A stretch of 64,000 nucleotides of DNA. It comes from Pyronema omphalodes. Taxonomy: Eukaryota; Ascomycota; Pezizomycetes; Pezizales; Pyronemataceae. Under the pieces are notes generated by a model. That model saw only the letters and a list, made by a program, of their open reading frames with translations, was not told the DNA's origin and did not search any database. The translations under genes were made by a program, and so were the position numbers. The stretch is from assembly GCA_024516155.1 (NCBI GenBank), contig JAJJXM010000011.1, positions 186,001 to 250,000 of the forward strand. Direction: 5' to 3'. This document shows, in pieces, positions 13,065 to 24,836 of the stretch (positions are counted from its first letter, which is position 1; every line of letters starts with the position of its first letter).

Positions 13065-13151
13065 CGAAGTGAGATCTCATCATCATACAATCACAATCGA
13101 GAAACACAACAAATCAACCACCACTTTTCACTTTAATCAATAAACTTTACA

Positions 13152-13449
13152 ATGTCCGACTCTCTCCGCAAGCCATTTTCCGACCGTGTCGAGGAGAAGA
13201 TTACTCCCGACTCCTCCAAGTCCACCATCGACAAGGCCAAGGAGAACGTTACTACCGCCGCTGACCGTAAGCAAACCCATTCAGTTATCCTCTCTCGCAA
13301 TATCAGAAGTTAACATGATACTAGGTTTCGTCGGTGAGATGCAGCCTGACTCTTCTAAGTCTACCACTCAGGAGGGATTCGATAAGTCTCGCCGTGAGAA
13401 GGATACTATTGTCGATAAGGTCAAGAACGCTGTTGGTCTTGGAAACTAA
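13152..13449 (+). CDS. HSP12/HSP9-family stress protein
   Basis: These small, highly charged proteins are unfolded in solution and fold into helices on membranes, protecting them during heat, desiccation and stationary phase. Exons are 13152-13266 and 13325-13449 with a 58-bp intron, giving 79 aa. The family pattern is clear: MSDSLRKPFSDRVEEKITPD at the start, the repeated block PDSSKST (once in each exon), and a Lys/Glu-rich helical region. No Cys or Trp is present. The leader is A/C-rich and lacks upstream ATGs close to the start. CCCCT cores upstream fit stress induction. Confidence 0.92.
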
Positions 13450-16263
13450 AGGGGTTGCGTAGTTTGCGTTTACAAAGGGGTTTTTATGGTCAGTGATAGT
13501 CTGTAAAGATAGGGATATCACGGAGATTGGATGCTTTTGTTTTTTTGTTATACATAGCATGGGAATGGGAGTTTTAATGTAATGAATACATATTTATACC
13601 AATCATATTTGAATCCTCATATGAATCATTTTAAATCAGTGAAGAGCTCAACGTCGTTACTTTCAGTAATCCCACCAACGTCAACTGGTTTTTTTTACAC
13701 ACCCAGCGACCCTCCTCTTTATGATAAAGCCAAATGATTCTACAATTCTTCTCTTTAGATGCCACAAAAACATTATATAAAAAGCAATCACTTAATTAAC
13801 GTTATATCCCCGTAATCCCGCCACTCTGAAACAACTTCTCAATCATGGTTTTCTACCTAACAAGCCAAGCCACCCGAACAAAATCCTTATTTCAATCCAC
13901 ATTGTCAGCACGACCATTGGGTTTTCTGTGGCCAGCTTGCTACGCCTCTGCGATCCCATCATTCCACATAAAGCCGGCACCACCGCTTGGTAATCCATAT
14001 CACCGCCATGATAACCCCGGTCTGGTAGGATTTGTATGACTAATATTACGAAGATCTTGAGGCTATGGTGAAGCTTCTCGAAGACATTGATTCAGTGTTC
14101 AATATACTAAATTTTTATATTAACATCAGAGACAGCTGACATGTGTAATGTAACGTTACGTATCGGTGGTAAACATGTACGCAACATGGAAATTCATTAG
14201 TCAGGCTGTCATTGGACTACGGATCGTTGGCCAAGAAACCGGAGAAGGTTGAAGAAGATCAGTATACAGCACTACAAGCTGCAAGCTGCAAGCCATTAGG
14301 CTGCATCAGAGTTGGCACCAACATTTTTTTGCATCTGGAGCAGATGACGATAGGAGGCGTATGTCTGATAAAGAAGAGTCACAGTGGGGTAATGTCCTGA
14401 AGATTGAATCGGCAGGAAAGAACGAACGTGGTACTCTTTCTTGACAGCGTAATAGATGCCACCGTCAGAGATTGAGTCTGTAAACAGTGCTGTATACACT
14501 GGCCAATTAAATATTACATCTGCTTTCAGATTGCTGGGAGGGGTTAGGTTTGGAGTTTGGGTTTTGGAACGGATCCTAATGCGGAAGATAATGCTGGTTA
14601 CGGACCGCTTAATTGGCGCAACTAACGCTAGAAATTTAGGAACGCTTAAAGCCATGTTGGATCAGAACGCCAATATCGATGACAGACTCCAGGTTGAAAA
14701 CAATGAGAAATTGGCGTGCCTCTAATGAAACCAATAATTTCCGTGGCATGACTTTACTTAACGATGCTCATCTTCTTGAAGGTCTCACAGATGAGGGAGA
14801 ATGGAGTTCAGTGCAGTATCCACAACGTACCGACATAAATATTGTTTTTTTTGGCGGAAGAATTAAATTATTGAAAAGCGGTTCTTTGTAGGTTTGATGC
14901 CTTGTATGCCCATGGAAACACTGCCCTGTATTTTACAATTATTCCGGTCGCTTCGGTAGCCTATCAAGCCGAGAAGAACAAGGATTAGTGAATTTAGGTT
15001 CATAATGCCTGATCTGACGGCCAGTTTGAGCGTTACGACTCTCTCTGGGGCTGTGTACGTGTAGAGTCTTAGAGACGAATACATAGTGGCTTACTGGCTT
15101 TCCTGTAGCAGTCACATTTGTCATTCTATTAGTCCTCTTGTGGTGTATCACTGCTGATCGCGTACACAGGTAAGTATACTCTAGGGTAAAGATCTACATC
15201 GCAGTATCTGTATCAATTCGGCTATTTACAAGCCAAGTCCCAAACTACTGTGTGACTACAGGCCACCACGGGATTTCCAACGAAAAAAGGCACTGTGGAA
15301 TCTGCCTTGGAGGAACACCGTAATATGAAGTAACATAACAAGCACGAGGTTATGGACAAAGGTACAGGCCTGTAGCAGGAATTTTTGCGATGCAACAAAC
15401 AGCGGGGAGTACATGAAAATTATATGGGATGAACTGAAGATTCTAATAGTTATGCGCTACTTTTGTCCACAGCCTCACATAGCTATATATTCTTGGCATC
15501 GCAGTAAGGCCCACTGTCTAAACCTTTCTCATGATAAAGCCATAAGTCATACAGCGATATGAATTGTAAACAGAAATTCTGATGACAAGTATTATTTGAT
15601 GGCTAATGTGAGTTAATTATTTCCTTGGTAAGAACCGTCAAGCTGCTAGCTCTGAACTAATGACACCACAAGTTACTACCGTGAACGGCTTTGCAATTCT
15701 ACCGATTCTATATTTAGATATTTCAATCCATTCATGTGGCGATAGACCACGTTCAACCGGAGAAATATATATATTTTTAGTTTCGCCTGTACAACATATA
15801 GTGATTATGCGAACATGTCACGTGATAAGGCTACTCTCATTAGGGTCAGGCGCATTTTCCGGCAAACATTCAGTGGACCTCACTGGAGATGATTACTTCA
15901 CCATCTCACAACTTCTGCATGAATGATATAAGTCTGCAGCGTAATTTCGGGCCAACATCCCCCAAAAACCAGTCTTAGATGCTTGACCGCGAAGTTGTAA
16001 CGTTAGGGAATCACTTCCGATTCCTCTTTTTCACACATCCACTACTGCTTATTTTTCAAGTAGAAATTTCGTAGATTATACGCAGGGATGACGCACTGTT
16101 TGCAGGCTTAGTTCGATGCGTTCAGCATCAGATAAAATTACCCACATTGGGCTATGCAAATCATCAGTACGGAATAAAGTTTGCCCGCGTTCTAGATAAA
16201 AGGCTCAAGTTATTCTCCAAATTTCTGAATTAGCAAGAATACTGCGGATACCATCTCCTCAAA
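13450..16263. other. Intergenic region with a possible decayed ankyrin fragment
   Basis: No intact gene is seen across 2.8 kb. Short frames around 14590-14880 contain an ankyrin-like stretch in two frames, listed separately. The last 60 bp before 16264 look like a normal fungal leader for the secreted hydrolase. Confidence 0.5.
14590..14885 (+). pseudogene. Possible relic of an ankyrin-repeat gene
   Basis: One frame reads NARNLGTLKAMLDQNANIDD, which resembles the second half of an ankyrin repeat (Gly, Leu-rich helix, Gln/Gly-Ala-Asn-Ile-Asp turn). It stops at 14723-14725. A second frame then reads FRGMTLLNDAHLLEGL, resembling the first half of the next repeat (G-x-T-x-L-x-x-A). The switch of frame and the stops would make this a broken copy. 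The match is by eye and short, so chance is possible. Confidence 0.25.
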
Positions 16264-17937
16264 ATGCATAGTTTTCTCTCACTTCTTACGCTGTTAACAG
16301 CTGTTGCAGCGGTACCATGTCCCTTTCCTGGCCAAATTCTCCCAGCACCTGGAAACCTTTTAGAATCTCCAACCTTTCAGAACCCGTTCAAAGATCTTAC
16401 AACCTTGTTTGACTCTGCAGTAGCCGGCAAAATCGACGCAGGAATTTCTGGAAACGATACTAGTTTCTCGATAATCGTGACCGATGCTCAACGCGAGCTA
16501 TGGAGCTATCACCACACCGCTACAGCGACCAAAAATGGTACTTCAAAAGTCGGACCAGACTCGCAATACCGTATTGCGTCGGTCACAAAAGTCATAACAG
16601 ATCTCCTCATGATTAAAATCGGCGCAAATCTCGATGACAAAATTACAAAGTACCTTCCCGGCCTCATGGATGGCAATAAACAATTTGCCTGGGACCAGGT
16701 AACACTGCGCGATCTCGGCGCACAGCTGAGCGGTATCGGCCCGCTTTACGGACTTGGAGATGATTTCACTATGCAGGAACACTTTGTTAAACTCGGGTTT
16801 CCACCAGCACCAAAATCGGACTATCCCATCTGCGACTCCCCTGGTATTGGACCGAAGTGTACAGAGGAACTCATAGTCAAAGGGCTTTCCAATGAGGTCC
16901 CGTTATTCCCTCCACACTCCCGCGCAGCCTATTCTAATGTTGCATTCACTCTTCTTGCCTTTGTTGCCAGCAATATTACCGGCCTCTCATATGAGGCAGC
17001 GGTGGCAAAGTACATCACAGAGCCCCTTTGGATGAATAACACTAGTTTCCTCCCACAGAGCGAAAGCAACATGGTAATACCCCCTACGAACAATGAATGG
17101 TGGAACATCGATTTTACTCTCAACAATGCTGGTGGAGGTGCTTTTTCAACAGCCTCGGATCTCACCAAGTTGGCACAAATTATCCTTAAAGGCGGATCTC
17201 GTCCATTTCTTTCTTCAGCTGAGATTCAGACTTGGCTCAAACCTCTATCTTTCAATAGCGATTTGTATTCCAGCATTGGATTCCCCTGGGAGATAGTTCG
17301 CTCTGCGAACCTCAGCACACGAGGAGATATCGTAGATATATATGCAAAGGACGGTGGAATTATAGGATATAGCTCCCGATTTGCTCTCATCCCGGATTAT
17401 GGTATCGGATTTACTATTCTTGTGGCCGGAAAAACGCCTGCCGTCACGTTGGGAACGATTGCCGAAGCCGTTATAGCCGCCGCATTCCCTGCCGTAGAAT
17501 CCGCCGGATATGAAGAAATCATAAAACATGGCTACACCGGACGATTCCAGGCTGGAAACGATAGTCATATAGAGCTGACTACCGATGATGGCCCGGGGAT
17601 ATTGATAAAATCATTCCAATCTAATGGCGTTGACACGATGACTGAGCTGAATACGTTATCTGGAGGGACTATAAAAAGTTGGAGAATGTATTTCACAGGA
17701 GTAACCAGAGGCGAGGATGAAGATTGGAGGGTGCAGTTTGAGACCTCAATGTCGACCTTGCCGACCAGTCCGATGTACAAAAACGTCTGGGGCGACCTCT
17801 GCAGCGCATGGTTTAGAGTTGATGGAATATGGTACGCTGGAAAGGGAACGGATAGAGTTATTGTTAGGAAACGGCAGGGACTTGTTTGGGGGATTGAGTC
17901 GCCAGCTTTTAGGAAAGTATTCACGAAGGTGAAATAG
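16264..17937 (+). CDS. Secreted beta-lactamase-like serine hydrolase
   Basis: The protein has 557 aa in a single exon. Residues 1-17 form a signal peptide (hydrophobic core, Ala-Val-Ala-Ala end), so it is probably exported. The class C beta-lactamase/esterase fold motifs are all visible: the nucleophile motif SVTK at residues 106-109, the general-base motif YSN at 223-225, and a third-strand KDGG at 362-365 in place of Lys-Thr-Gly. A smaller C-terminal domain follows (about 415-557), as in many fungal members. Substrate cannot be read from sequence; fungal relatives include esterases, peptidases and polyketide-trimming hydrolases. N-glycosylation sequons are frequent. No secondary-metabolite genes are adjacent. 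The lack of introns contrasts with its neighbours and could reflect transfer or intron loss. Confidence 0.9.
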   Translation: MHSFLSLLTLLTAVAAVPCPFPGQILPAPGNLLESPTFQNPFKDLTTLFDSAVAGKIDAGISGNDTSFSIIVTDAQRELWSYHHTATATKNGTSKVGPDSQYRIASVTKVITDLLMIKIGANLDDKITKYLPGLMDGNKQFAWDQVTLRDLGAQLSGIGPLYGLGDDFTMQEHFVKLGFPPAPKSDYPICDSPGIGPKCTEELIVKGLSNEVPLFPPHSRAAYSNVAFTLLAFVASNITGLSYEAAVAKYITEPLWMNNTSFLPQSESNMVIPPTNNEWWNIDFTLNNAGGGAFSTASDLTKLAQIILKGGSRPFLSSAEIQTWLKPLSFNSDLYSSIGFPWEIVRSANLSTRGDIVDIYAKDGGIIGYSSRFALIPDYGIGFTILVAGKTPAVTLGTIAEAVIAAAFPAVESAGYEEIIKHGYTGRFQAGNDSHIELTTDDGPGILIKSFQSNGVDTMTELNTLSGGTIKSWRMYFTGVTRGEDEDWRVQFETSMSTLPTSPMYKNVWGDLCSAWFRVDGIWYAGKGTDRVIVRKRQGLVWGIESPAFRKVFTKVK

Positions 17938-18786
17938 GAATCGGCCAAGTTGAAGAAGGGTTATGTAAGGGTTTAAATTGGAAGGCTAGGGAGTTGCCAA
18001 TGACTTGGAATGTTTGGTGATTATAATTATTGAATTTAGTCCTTTTGTCTAATCTAATGTGATTACTATTATGCCGAAAAGTGTAGGTTTGGGGATGCTG
18101 AATCTCTGAGCTGGCGTTACAAGCATGCTTGCGCCGGGAAATGCAGATCAGAGTTTCATACAAAGCTTACAGATTTTGACAACATTATTATGGTATTTTA
18201 CTCATAGAGGGAGCCTTCCATTAATAATCTGCTGGTGGCGGTAGGTGGCAATGCAAACTTAAGATAGGGATAAAAAAGTGATGAGCTGCGATTATGTGAG
18301 TTATTGCACAATTGACAATGAACTGAAGAATGAGAAAGTTTCATAAATGAATTGGGATCTGGTTTTCTTTTGTTATTATTAGAGTTGAACCGTATATACT
18401 GTCTAATACAAATTGTTTGTGCATAACGTATGGAGTCATGCTTACAGGCTTGTGAAATTTTCCGAGAGCATGTACGGTGTTCAGCCAATGCTCATTTGCG
18501 ATCACTTTGATCCAGTTTTTCTTATAACCCCCCCCCCCCCCCCCCTCCCTCCCGCGCAATATTATGTATATAAAGATACAGGATTTGGCTTTCATGTATT
18601 ATGTTGCATCAGTCGAGGTGATATACTGAAATCATCGAACAGCACTCGTGGGACAGGTTCTCGGCGTGTAGCTTTTTGTGCAAGCCTGTCGTTAAGATTT
18701 GACACGATCTAAGCTTTCCCAACCTCACAGACTCACGAACGTCCAAACATCCTCGACTGATCCTTATAATGTCATACCGCGGAAAA
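17938..18786. other. Intergenic between convergent genes, with a C18 tract
   Basis: The region lies between the 3' ends of the secreted hydrolase and the minus-strand 990-aa gene. A run of 18 C is found at 18528-18545. I see no gene. Confidence 0.6.
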
Positions 18787-21700
18787 TTACCATTCACCCG
18801 CTCTAACCCCCCTTCCTGCCTTCCGTAAATACTGTATCATCTTCCTCTCCCTCCGCCTCTGCTGTAAAGCCTCTGAAAGGTCCTCGCTAAAAGATTTACA
18901 CTCCCTCTCTGTCTGAAAATCAATTTCAAACCACTTAAAGTCCGCAAATCCTTCTTGATTATCTATCTCAAGGTCTTTTCTATCAAGCCTAAATCCGCCA
19001 GAGATATCTTTCGTTGGATCACCCAACACACATGCCTTTACCGATTTCGGGTTATTGAACGCCTTATGTGTGCTCGGCCGTATCCGTAGTGTTCTGGGTG
19101 AACTCTGTGGTATGGTATGTACCAAATCATCGGTGACAAAAATATTAATCGTAATATCAGCTAGAAACAAGATCAACCGTGTAGGTTTGATGATATTATC
19201 CTCCGTAGGTGCCGTTGTCCTACTTGTGAACGATGTACGGCCCACAACCACAGAGGCTCGATTGGTTAAGCTACTATTGCCACTAAACTCTGTTGTGAGT
19301 GGCTTCCAGAGTTGGATACGTGCTTTATGGGTACTGTGTTCACCAGATAAGAATCCACGGGTGTAACGGATTGTGCGGATGTTTTGGACATCGGCTTCAA
19401 CAGATTCGCGAAGGAAGGCTTGTTGGAAGATGAACATGTCTATAGCCGGTCAGCTTTGAATTAGCTATTCTTGTGAGGCTAATCAACCTTCGACGTCGCG
19501 GAATTTGAAATAAGGTGTAGCTGGAGGCGGTGGACTTTGATTGGAACTGCTGATGCTCGATTTTCGACTAGTCTTGCTGAGCTTTCTACCGGACGTGGAT
19601 GGTATCGAATACAAGTCCGGGCCCGCCTTGGCCTTGCGGAGGAAAATAACGGGAGTATTCTCATGATAGCCATATTCGGGGACTAGCTCGGTTGTTGCCA
19701 ATGGTACTAGAAATAATACAGGTTAATTGCGTCCCGGAAGCGATGGTGTGCACAAGACCTACGGAGACGTTGGTCGATGGTATTCCCACGTAAGGTCAGC
19801 AATCGATATTCCCCAGTGGCTTGGTTCTCAAAGACACGGATGATACAATCTTGCCAATTGGCTGACGCAGAACATATTTCAGAAACTTTTAACCGCCTAG
19901 AGAATGTCAGTTTAATATTTGGGATACGAAACAGATCAACTCACATAGCACCGAATTTCTCTGGCATAACCTCCCTCTCACCAGGTCGAACCCCATAATC
20001 AACGGTACAATCAACATTCCGTTCCCGGTTATTGTCAATAATCAAGCCATTTCCAGATGGACGCGAATTGTAAGTGTGCGCTCCGGATGACATTGTGATA
20101 TTAAAATCCGACCTTATACTCTCTGGATGTTTTATGGCAATCCTCTCCTCTGCTGAATATGCAGAGCCCAAGCGTCCAGAGCTTCGCGTTATAACGGAAG
20201 ATCTGGATGACACGGCGCTAGGAGAGGAATACAAATCTCTCTGATGCCTTGCATAAAGCTCCATTAATGATACGGCAACATCGTCACTCGAGCTTGAGGT
20301 TGGCGTTGAAATGAGTATTGGAGGAGGGGAACACGGCTCGATTTTGACCACCGCCTCGCCATATTCGCCGAGTCCAAGTGTTGGAGAGTCACGACTGTAT
20401 ATTTCGTTGATTATATCGCTAGGTGTAGGACTTGGAGATCTTGGTAGCTCGTCGCATTCTGATCGGCGGGGTAGATTTGTACAAATTGTACTCCGAGTTA
20501 TTGTACTGGCAGGTGTATCATCTTGGGTATATACAGGGCGACAGGGTGTAAAATTTGCGGAGTTGGGTTGGTTCCGCAAACCCTCTGAAACCGACACAGC
20601 TTCGTCCTTGCTTTCTCCGCGCACATCCACCCTAAGAGATTTCAGTCGTCTCTTCTTTCGTTCCGGGTCTCGCATAGGAATTTCTGGAGGCGGTATTGAC
20701 GGCAGTGGAATGATGGGTGGAGACGACATGCTGCTGATTGTTTCTGTGTACGGAGGGGGAGCGAGAGGTGATATTGAAGTCCTTGTCCTATGTGTTGAAC
20801 TCAAGCTGTAGCTAGAGGAGCTCGTCGTTCTTGATCGTCGCTTTTCCGAAACATTGATACCTGAAAGTTTATCGAAAATCTCTTGTTCGAGCACGCATTG
20901 ATGGATTGTTTCTGATGTTGGCATGGCTATGGTTTGCTCAAAAACGTGTAAAGGATATACGGTGAAATCTCCATGCCGTTTGATCGAATCCCATGTTGGA
21001 TATATTCCCTCCTTGATGACTGCCTTAAAATTAAGCAAGAGCTCCTATTGAATGTATTAACATCGCATTCATATATAGTGAGAATTTTATATTAGACTTA
21101 CTGTAGAAACCAGTGCGAGGACGGCTTTGGTTTCATCACATCTAGGTACAACCGTCGGTGTAATTCTTATCCTGTGAAACAACCACGCCGCTTTAAGAAG
21201 GTTAAGATATGCTTTTGGAGAAATATTCTTTGTCTCGGGAAATGAATGAAGGTTTGTGATCGCCTTGAACGACCAATACATGACAATACGTGTAACCGCA
21301 TCCGCTGGGTAATCCACGAAAAGGTTCTTGCCGTGATATATCGAAAGTTCCTCAAATCTTCGAATAATAGGATCATTGTCAAGACCATCGAGTTGTTCAT
21401 AAAGTAAACGCTGTAAATGTGTTATGGCAGACATCGCCTGTGTTGAATCCAGCACTTCTTGTACACCGTTCCTGGCAATTCTATCAGCAATCTGTGCTAG
21501 TTGGCTACACTGATATGAGACACACTTCGTCAGTGTACGCAGCACCCAATCAAGTGCCCAACAATGGTATCCCACACGCTCTTTCAATTCTATTAGTCGT
21601 TCTTCCCCATTCTGAAATTGCAATTTTATCGCAAATTCCATCCATCGCACTGTGTTGTGCCGACTAACTTGCAGGCCAATAAGAGTATTTTCAATCTCGA

Positions 21701-21968
21701 CTAAAGTTGCTTGGGCTCCATCCAGTGCTATTGCAAGAGCTTCCCCGGTGGTGTATCTACTGTCGCGATGTATGAGCTTTGAATCAGGATTATGAAGTTC
21801 CGAAGTTAAACGGTCGATGGCGCAAGACAGTCGATCGATTTCCCACCCAAGCGAGATGTAGCTAGCCGGGCCCTGTTGAATCCCGCGGAAGAAGGCGGCA
21901 TGAAGGGCAGCAGCGCAGCGCAGTGTATAAACGTACATCGCCGCGGTGTTCACAAGCAGAGTCGACAT
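18787..21968 (-). CDS. Large protein of unknown function, five exons, 990 aa
   Basis: Minus-strand exons are 21968-21102, 21044-19945, 19896-19763, 19706-19488 and 19439-18787. All introns are 48-57 bp with GT..AG ends and the frame closes exactly. Residues 1-~290 are helical and begin with a hydrophobic segment around MSTLLVNTAAMYVYTLRCAA. The pattern recalls the N-terminal helical domains of fungal STAND/NLR-type proteins, but no NACHT or NB-ARC motif follows. Residues ~340-640 are low-complexity, rich in Ser, Pro and Thr. Residues ~650-990 look beta-rich with alternating hydrophobic positions and end in a basic helix. I do not recognise the family. A good acceptor sits at 22022-22023 upstream of the ATG and the frame stays open to it, so a 5' UTR intron or a missed N-terminal exon is possible. 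Confidence 0.7.
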
Positions 21969-24235
21969 TTTGTTCTTCCCCAATGCTAGAGGCGCGTTCC
22001 CATAGATCACCGGCGGTTTAGCTGTAGGGAAAAAAAAAATAGAAAACAGGACAAGCGTGGCGATATATCTGAGGTGGGAGAGCGATCATATACCGCCGCA
22101 ACGCTACTTGTAATTTCTGATTCCGAGATGCAACAGGGTTGATGACGATAAATAAATTTATGGGTCTTCAGGATTATCAATATTTGTCTGAAAATAAGTG
22201 TCCAATACAATGGGGTTTTTATTATTTCAGAGCATTCGATATGCGTTCTTTAAACGCGGCGTCGCAAAACATTGGTATTTGAAAATCCGAATGTTTCGTG
22301 CAGCCAAATTTTTGACTTTTGCATGCAACTTGCATCGCCATCCATCCGATCAACAGTCGATAGCTAATAAATCTCTCTACTCTAGTCCTCCTCTCCCTCT
22401 CACATACTTCCCGTTTACCGCATCAAAAAATGCCTCGTGTCAGTAAAAGACTGTGTCTCGCATGGCCATAAGCCTTGTTGATCATGATCCCCTTGATACG
22501 AGGCGTTAAAAATATGGTTAGTCAGAGTTTTTCCTCATGGATTTCTGGTATTACCATAGATATTCCCGGGGGTGATTACTTTTCTATCCTACACTTTGTT
22601 GAATTAATGTGAGATAATATCCAACAGTAAATGGAAAGGATCCGGACAAATATTGGCATTCCGCGAGGAGCTATGGATGCGCGCTCAGTCGCAGAAATCA
22701 TGTTAAGCTATTCATATTCCTTTCCGGTGTAACTATCAAGTAGATTTTCGCTATTAAGGATGGCCAGACTGCCTGTATCGACTGGGATTTACAATGCGTG
22801 ACATCAGTTACATTCAGACCGCGGAATAATAGACCTTCGAGGACGCCAGGATTCTTCTAAAGCCGATGCGAATAAACAAGGCGGGGAAAACAAGCCATGT
22901 CTCCGAAATCAATATTAATAAATACGCCTAGGTTTGTACAGTGGCGAGACCGAAGTGTGATGGTAAGAGGCAACATCACTGAAAACGACGACATAAATTC
23001 ATTTGCTGTAGGCGTGTATCCCCAGTTCATCAGCATTATCCCTGAATGATAATATATTGACGCTGGTTATCTCCATTGTCAGCCACAGTGCAAGGAATGG
23101 CCACCCTCGGATCCCGAATGTACGCAGCTCACACACAAAAACGAATGCTAAAAAAAGCGCGCATAAGAAAGTAGAAAGACTGACAATAATATCCGCAATT
23201 GATGCACTACAGTGCTCCGTATTTTTCCAACTTGGCATGGCGGGCTCGAATGACTGGAGGACTTCCCATCTTGTCGACAGGGATGCTAAACGTGTATGTC
23301 GAGGTTAGACCAACTTTTTTAGCGTCTTTTTTTTTGAAAAAAATCCACCCAAACTACTTTTCTAATAGAGGGATTCGGCAACGCGCTATCATTCGGAGGC
23401 TATCACCTCTGGTCTCTAGTATGCATAATTAGCTCCCCCTAGCGCCGTCTGAAAAGTTTTTTACGCTAAAACTAAGGAGTTCCCACCTGGCCCTAAAACT
23501 TTTCAAAACTTTCAGGAGCGAACCTAGAGAAGTATAGTGTATGCACTCTAATGCGTGAGGACCGCTACCAACACCGATTAAGTATGAACAACGACGGAGT
23601 GAGGTCCAGAAAGCACTCAGAACGCTGGGCGATACCGACATCGTCACCGTATGCTGTCTGCCTGCTGCGCATCGCGCGCATCTCGTCCATCAAAGCTCGA
23701 CATTGCTGCTGCTGCTCTTGTAGAGTATGATAACGTAGAAACTCAATCGCGATGATTCCAGCTCCCTACAAAGCAAGAGCATCGTACACTGTGGTTTGCA
23801 GCGACAGTGTTTGCAGCGACACATGATGCTCGCGCTGTCTCACGCTACTATGCGGCTCTTTCTCTCGCCAAAATTCAACTCCGTAAACTTCGCAAAACTC
23901 ACCACTCCGCACACTGCGGGATTCCTTAGTGAATTACGCCAAGACCATGCTACCAGCTTTTAGTGTCAGGTTGCCGAACCTACTTAATGAGTCGCAAGGG
24001 TGGGGTACGTTCAGACGAAAAGGAAAACGTAACAGGTTTAGCTCAACACAAAGACGCTATATCTGACAAACTAATTCGAATAGCGTCACAATAGTGTGTT
24101 GCTGGCTCCGATGCCGACGTGTCGGGTGCGGAGAACTCAACATTGCCGCAGCGAGAGCGGGCAGATCTGGTGATGGTAGCGACGGCACGCGAAGGTTGAA
24201 GATTCATCCGTCCATGCCAGCCTGCCAACTACAGG

Positions 24236-24287
24236 AACACAACCACCACCACAACCACCACCACAACCACCACCACAACCACCACAA
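24236..24287 (+). repeat. 12-bp tandem repeat, (ACAACCACCACC)n
   Basis: About four copies of a CCACCACAACCA-type unit run head to tail. The purine/pyrimidine strand bias is strong. It is probably slippage-generated and not obviously part of a gene. Confidence 0.8.
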
Positions 24288-24644
24288 AATATGAGAGGGC
24301 TATTGTAGGATTGACTCAATACTATATGAATATCACCAGAAAGTCCTCCGTTTACAAGCACGCATACCATTTTTACATTTCACAATTTCCGCTAAATTTA
24401 TTGGAAAACTGAAAGATGGGAACAGTTTCCCACCCAGATTTTAGGTCTTAGCGCGAGAGAAAATTTAGACACCCCTGTCCACAAGATGGGAAGTCCTCCA
24501 CTATCGCGTGTCGACGTAACAGAAACCCACTAACTATGGGGGCACCTAAACTTCATGCGTTCCAGACCACGCGTAACGCTAGACCTGGCACTATTCGGAA
24601 TCACGTGCAAGAAGTTCTAAAAATGCTGCAACTAGTGATATATC

Positions 24645-24836
24645 ATGATGCGGATGTTTCGTTTCTTCATAGGGCTTTGTGCTGTGATCTGTAGGACCTC
24701 CCTCGCACAGGCTTCAGAGGCTAAACACTTCTTGGAATTCAAAACACATGCGCTAAAAGTTAAGATTTATGTCGGTAGTTTTTACTGCACGCACGAAACA
24801 ACCCATGAGTGGTCCGAAACCACGTGGAGAGATTAA
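24645..24836 (+). CDS. Possible small secreted protein, 63 aa
   Basis: The frame starts with ATG ATG and encodes a hydrophobic N-terminus (FRFFIGLCAVICRTSLAQA) that could be a signal peptide cleaved after Ala-Gln-Ala. About 40 residues follow, with one Cys. Small secreted proteins are common in fungi, and they often sit in gene-poor DNA like this. No homology is recognised and the frame is short enough to be chance. It is listed only as a candidate. Confidence 0.2.
   Translation: MMRMFRFFIGLCAVICRTSLAQASEAKHFLEFKTHALKVKIYVGSFYCTHETTHEWSETTWRD

Larger units (their letters stand above)
11201..13151. other. Intergenic, AT-rich
   Basis: The region separates GRX5 from the HSP12-like gene. It has A/T-rich DNA and one 114-codon ATG frame at 11511-11855 whose composition looks random, so I do not call it. 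The last ~550 bp should hold the HSP12-like promoter. Confidence 0.5.

Noticed and set aside
20311..20811. 166-codon plus-strand frame
   Set aside because: Antisense shadow of the Ser/Pro-rich exon of the 990-aa gene.
22024..22210. Upstream exon of the 990-aa gene joined at the acceptor 22022-22023
   Set aside because: A donor at 22093 exists, but the phase needed runs into a TAG and no ATG is available, so I kept the ATG at 21968.
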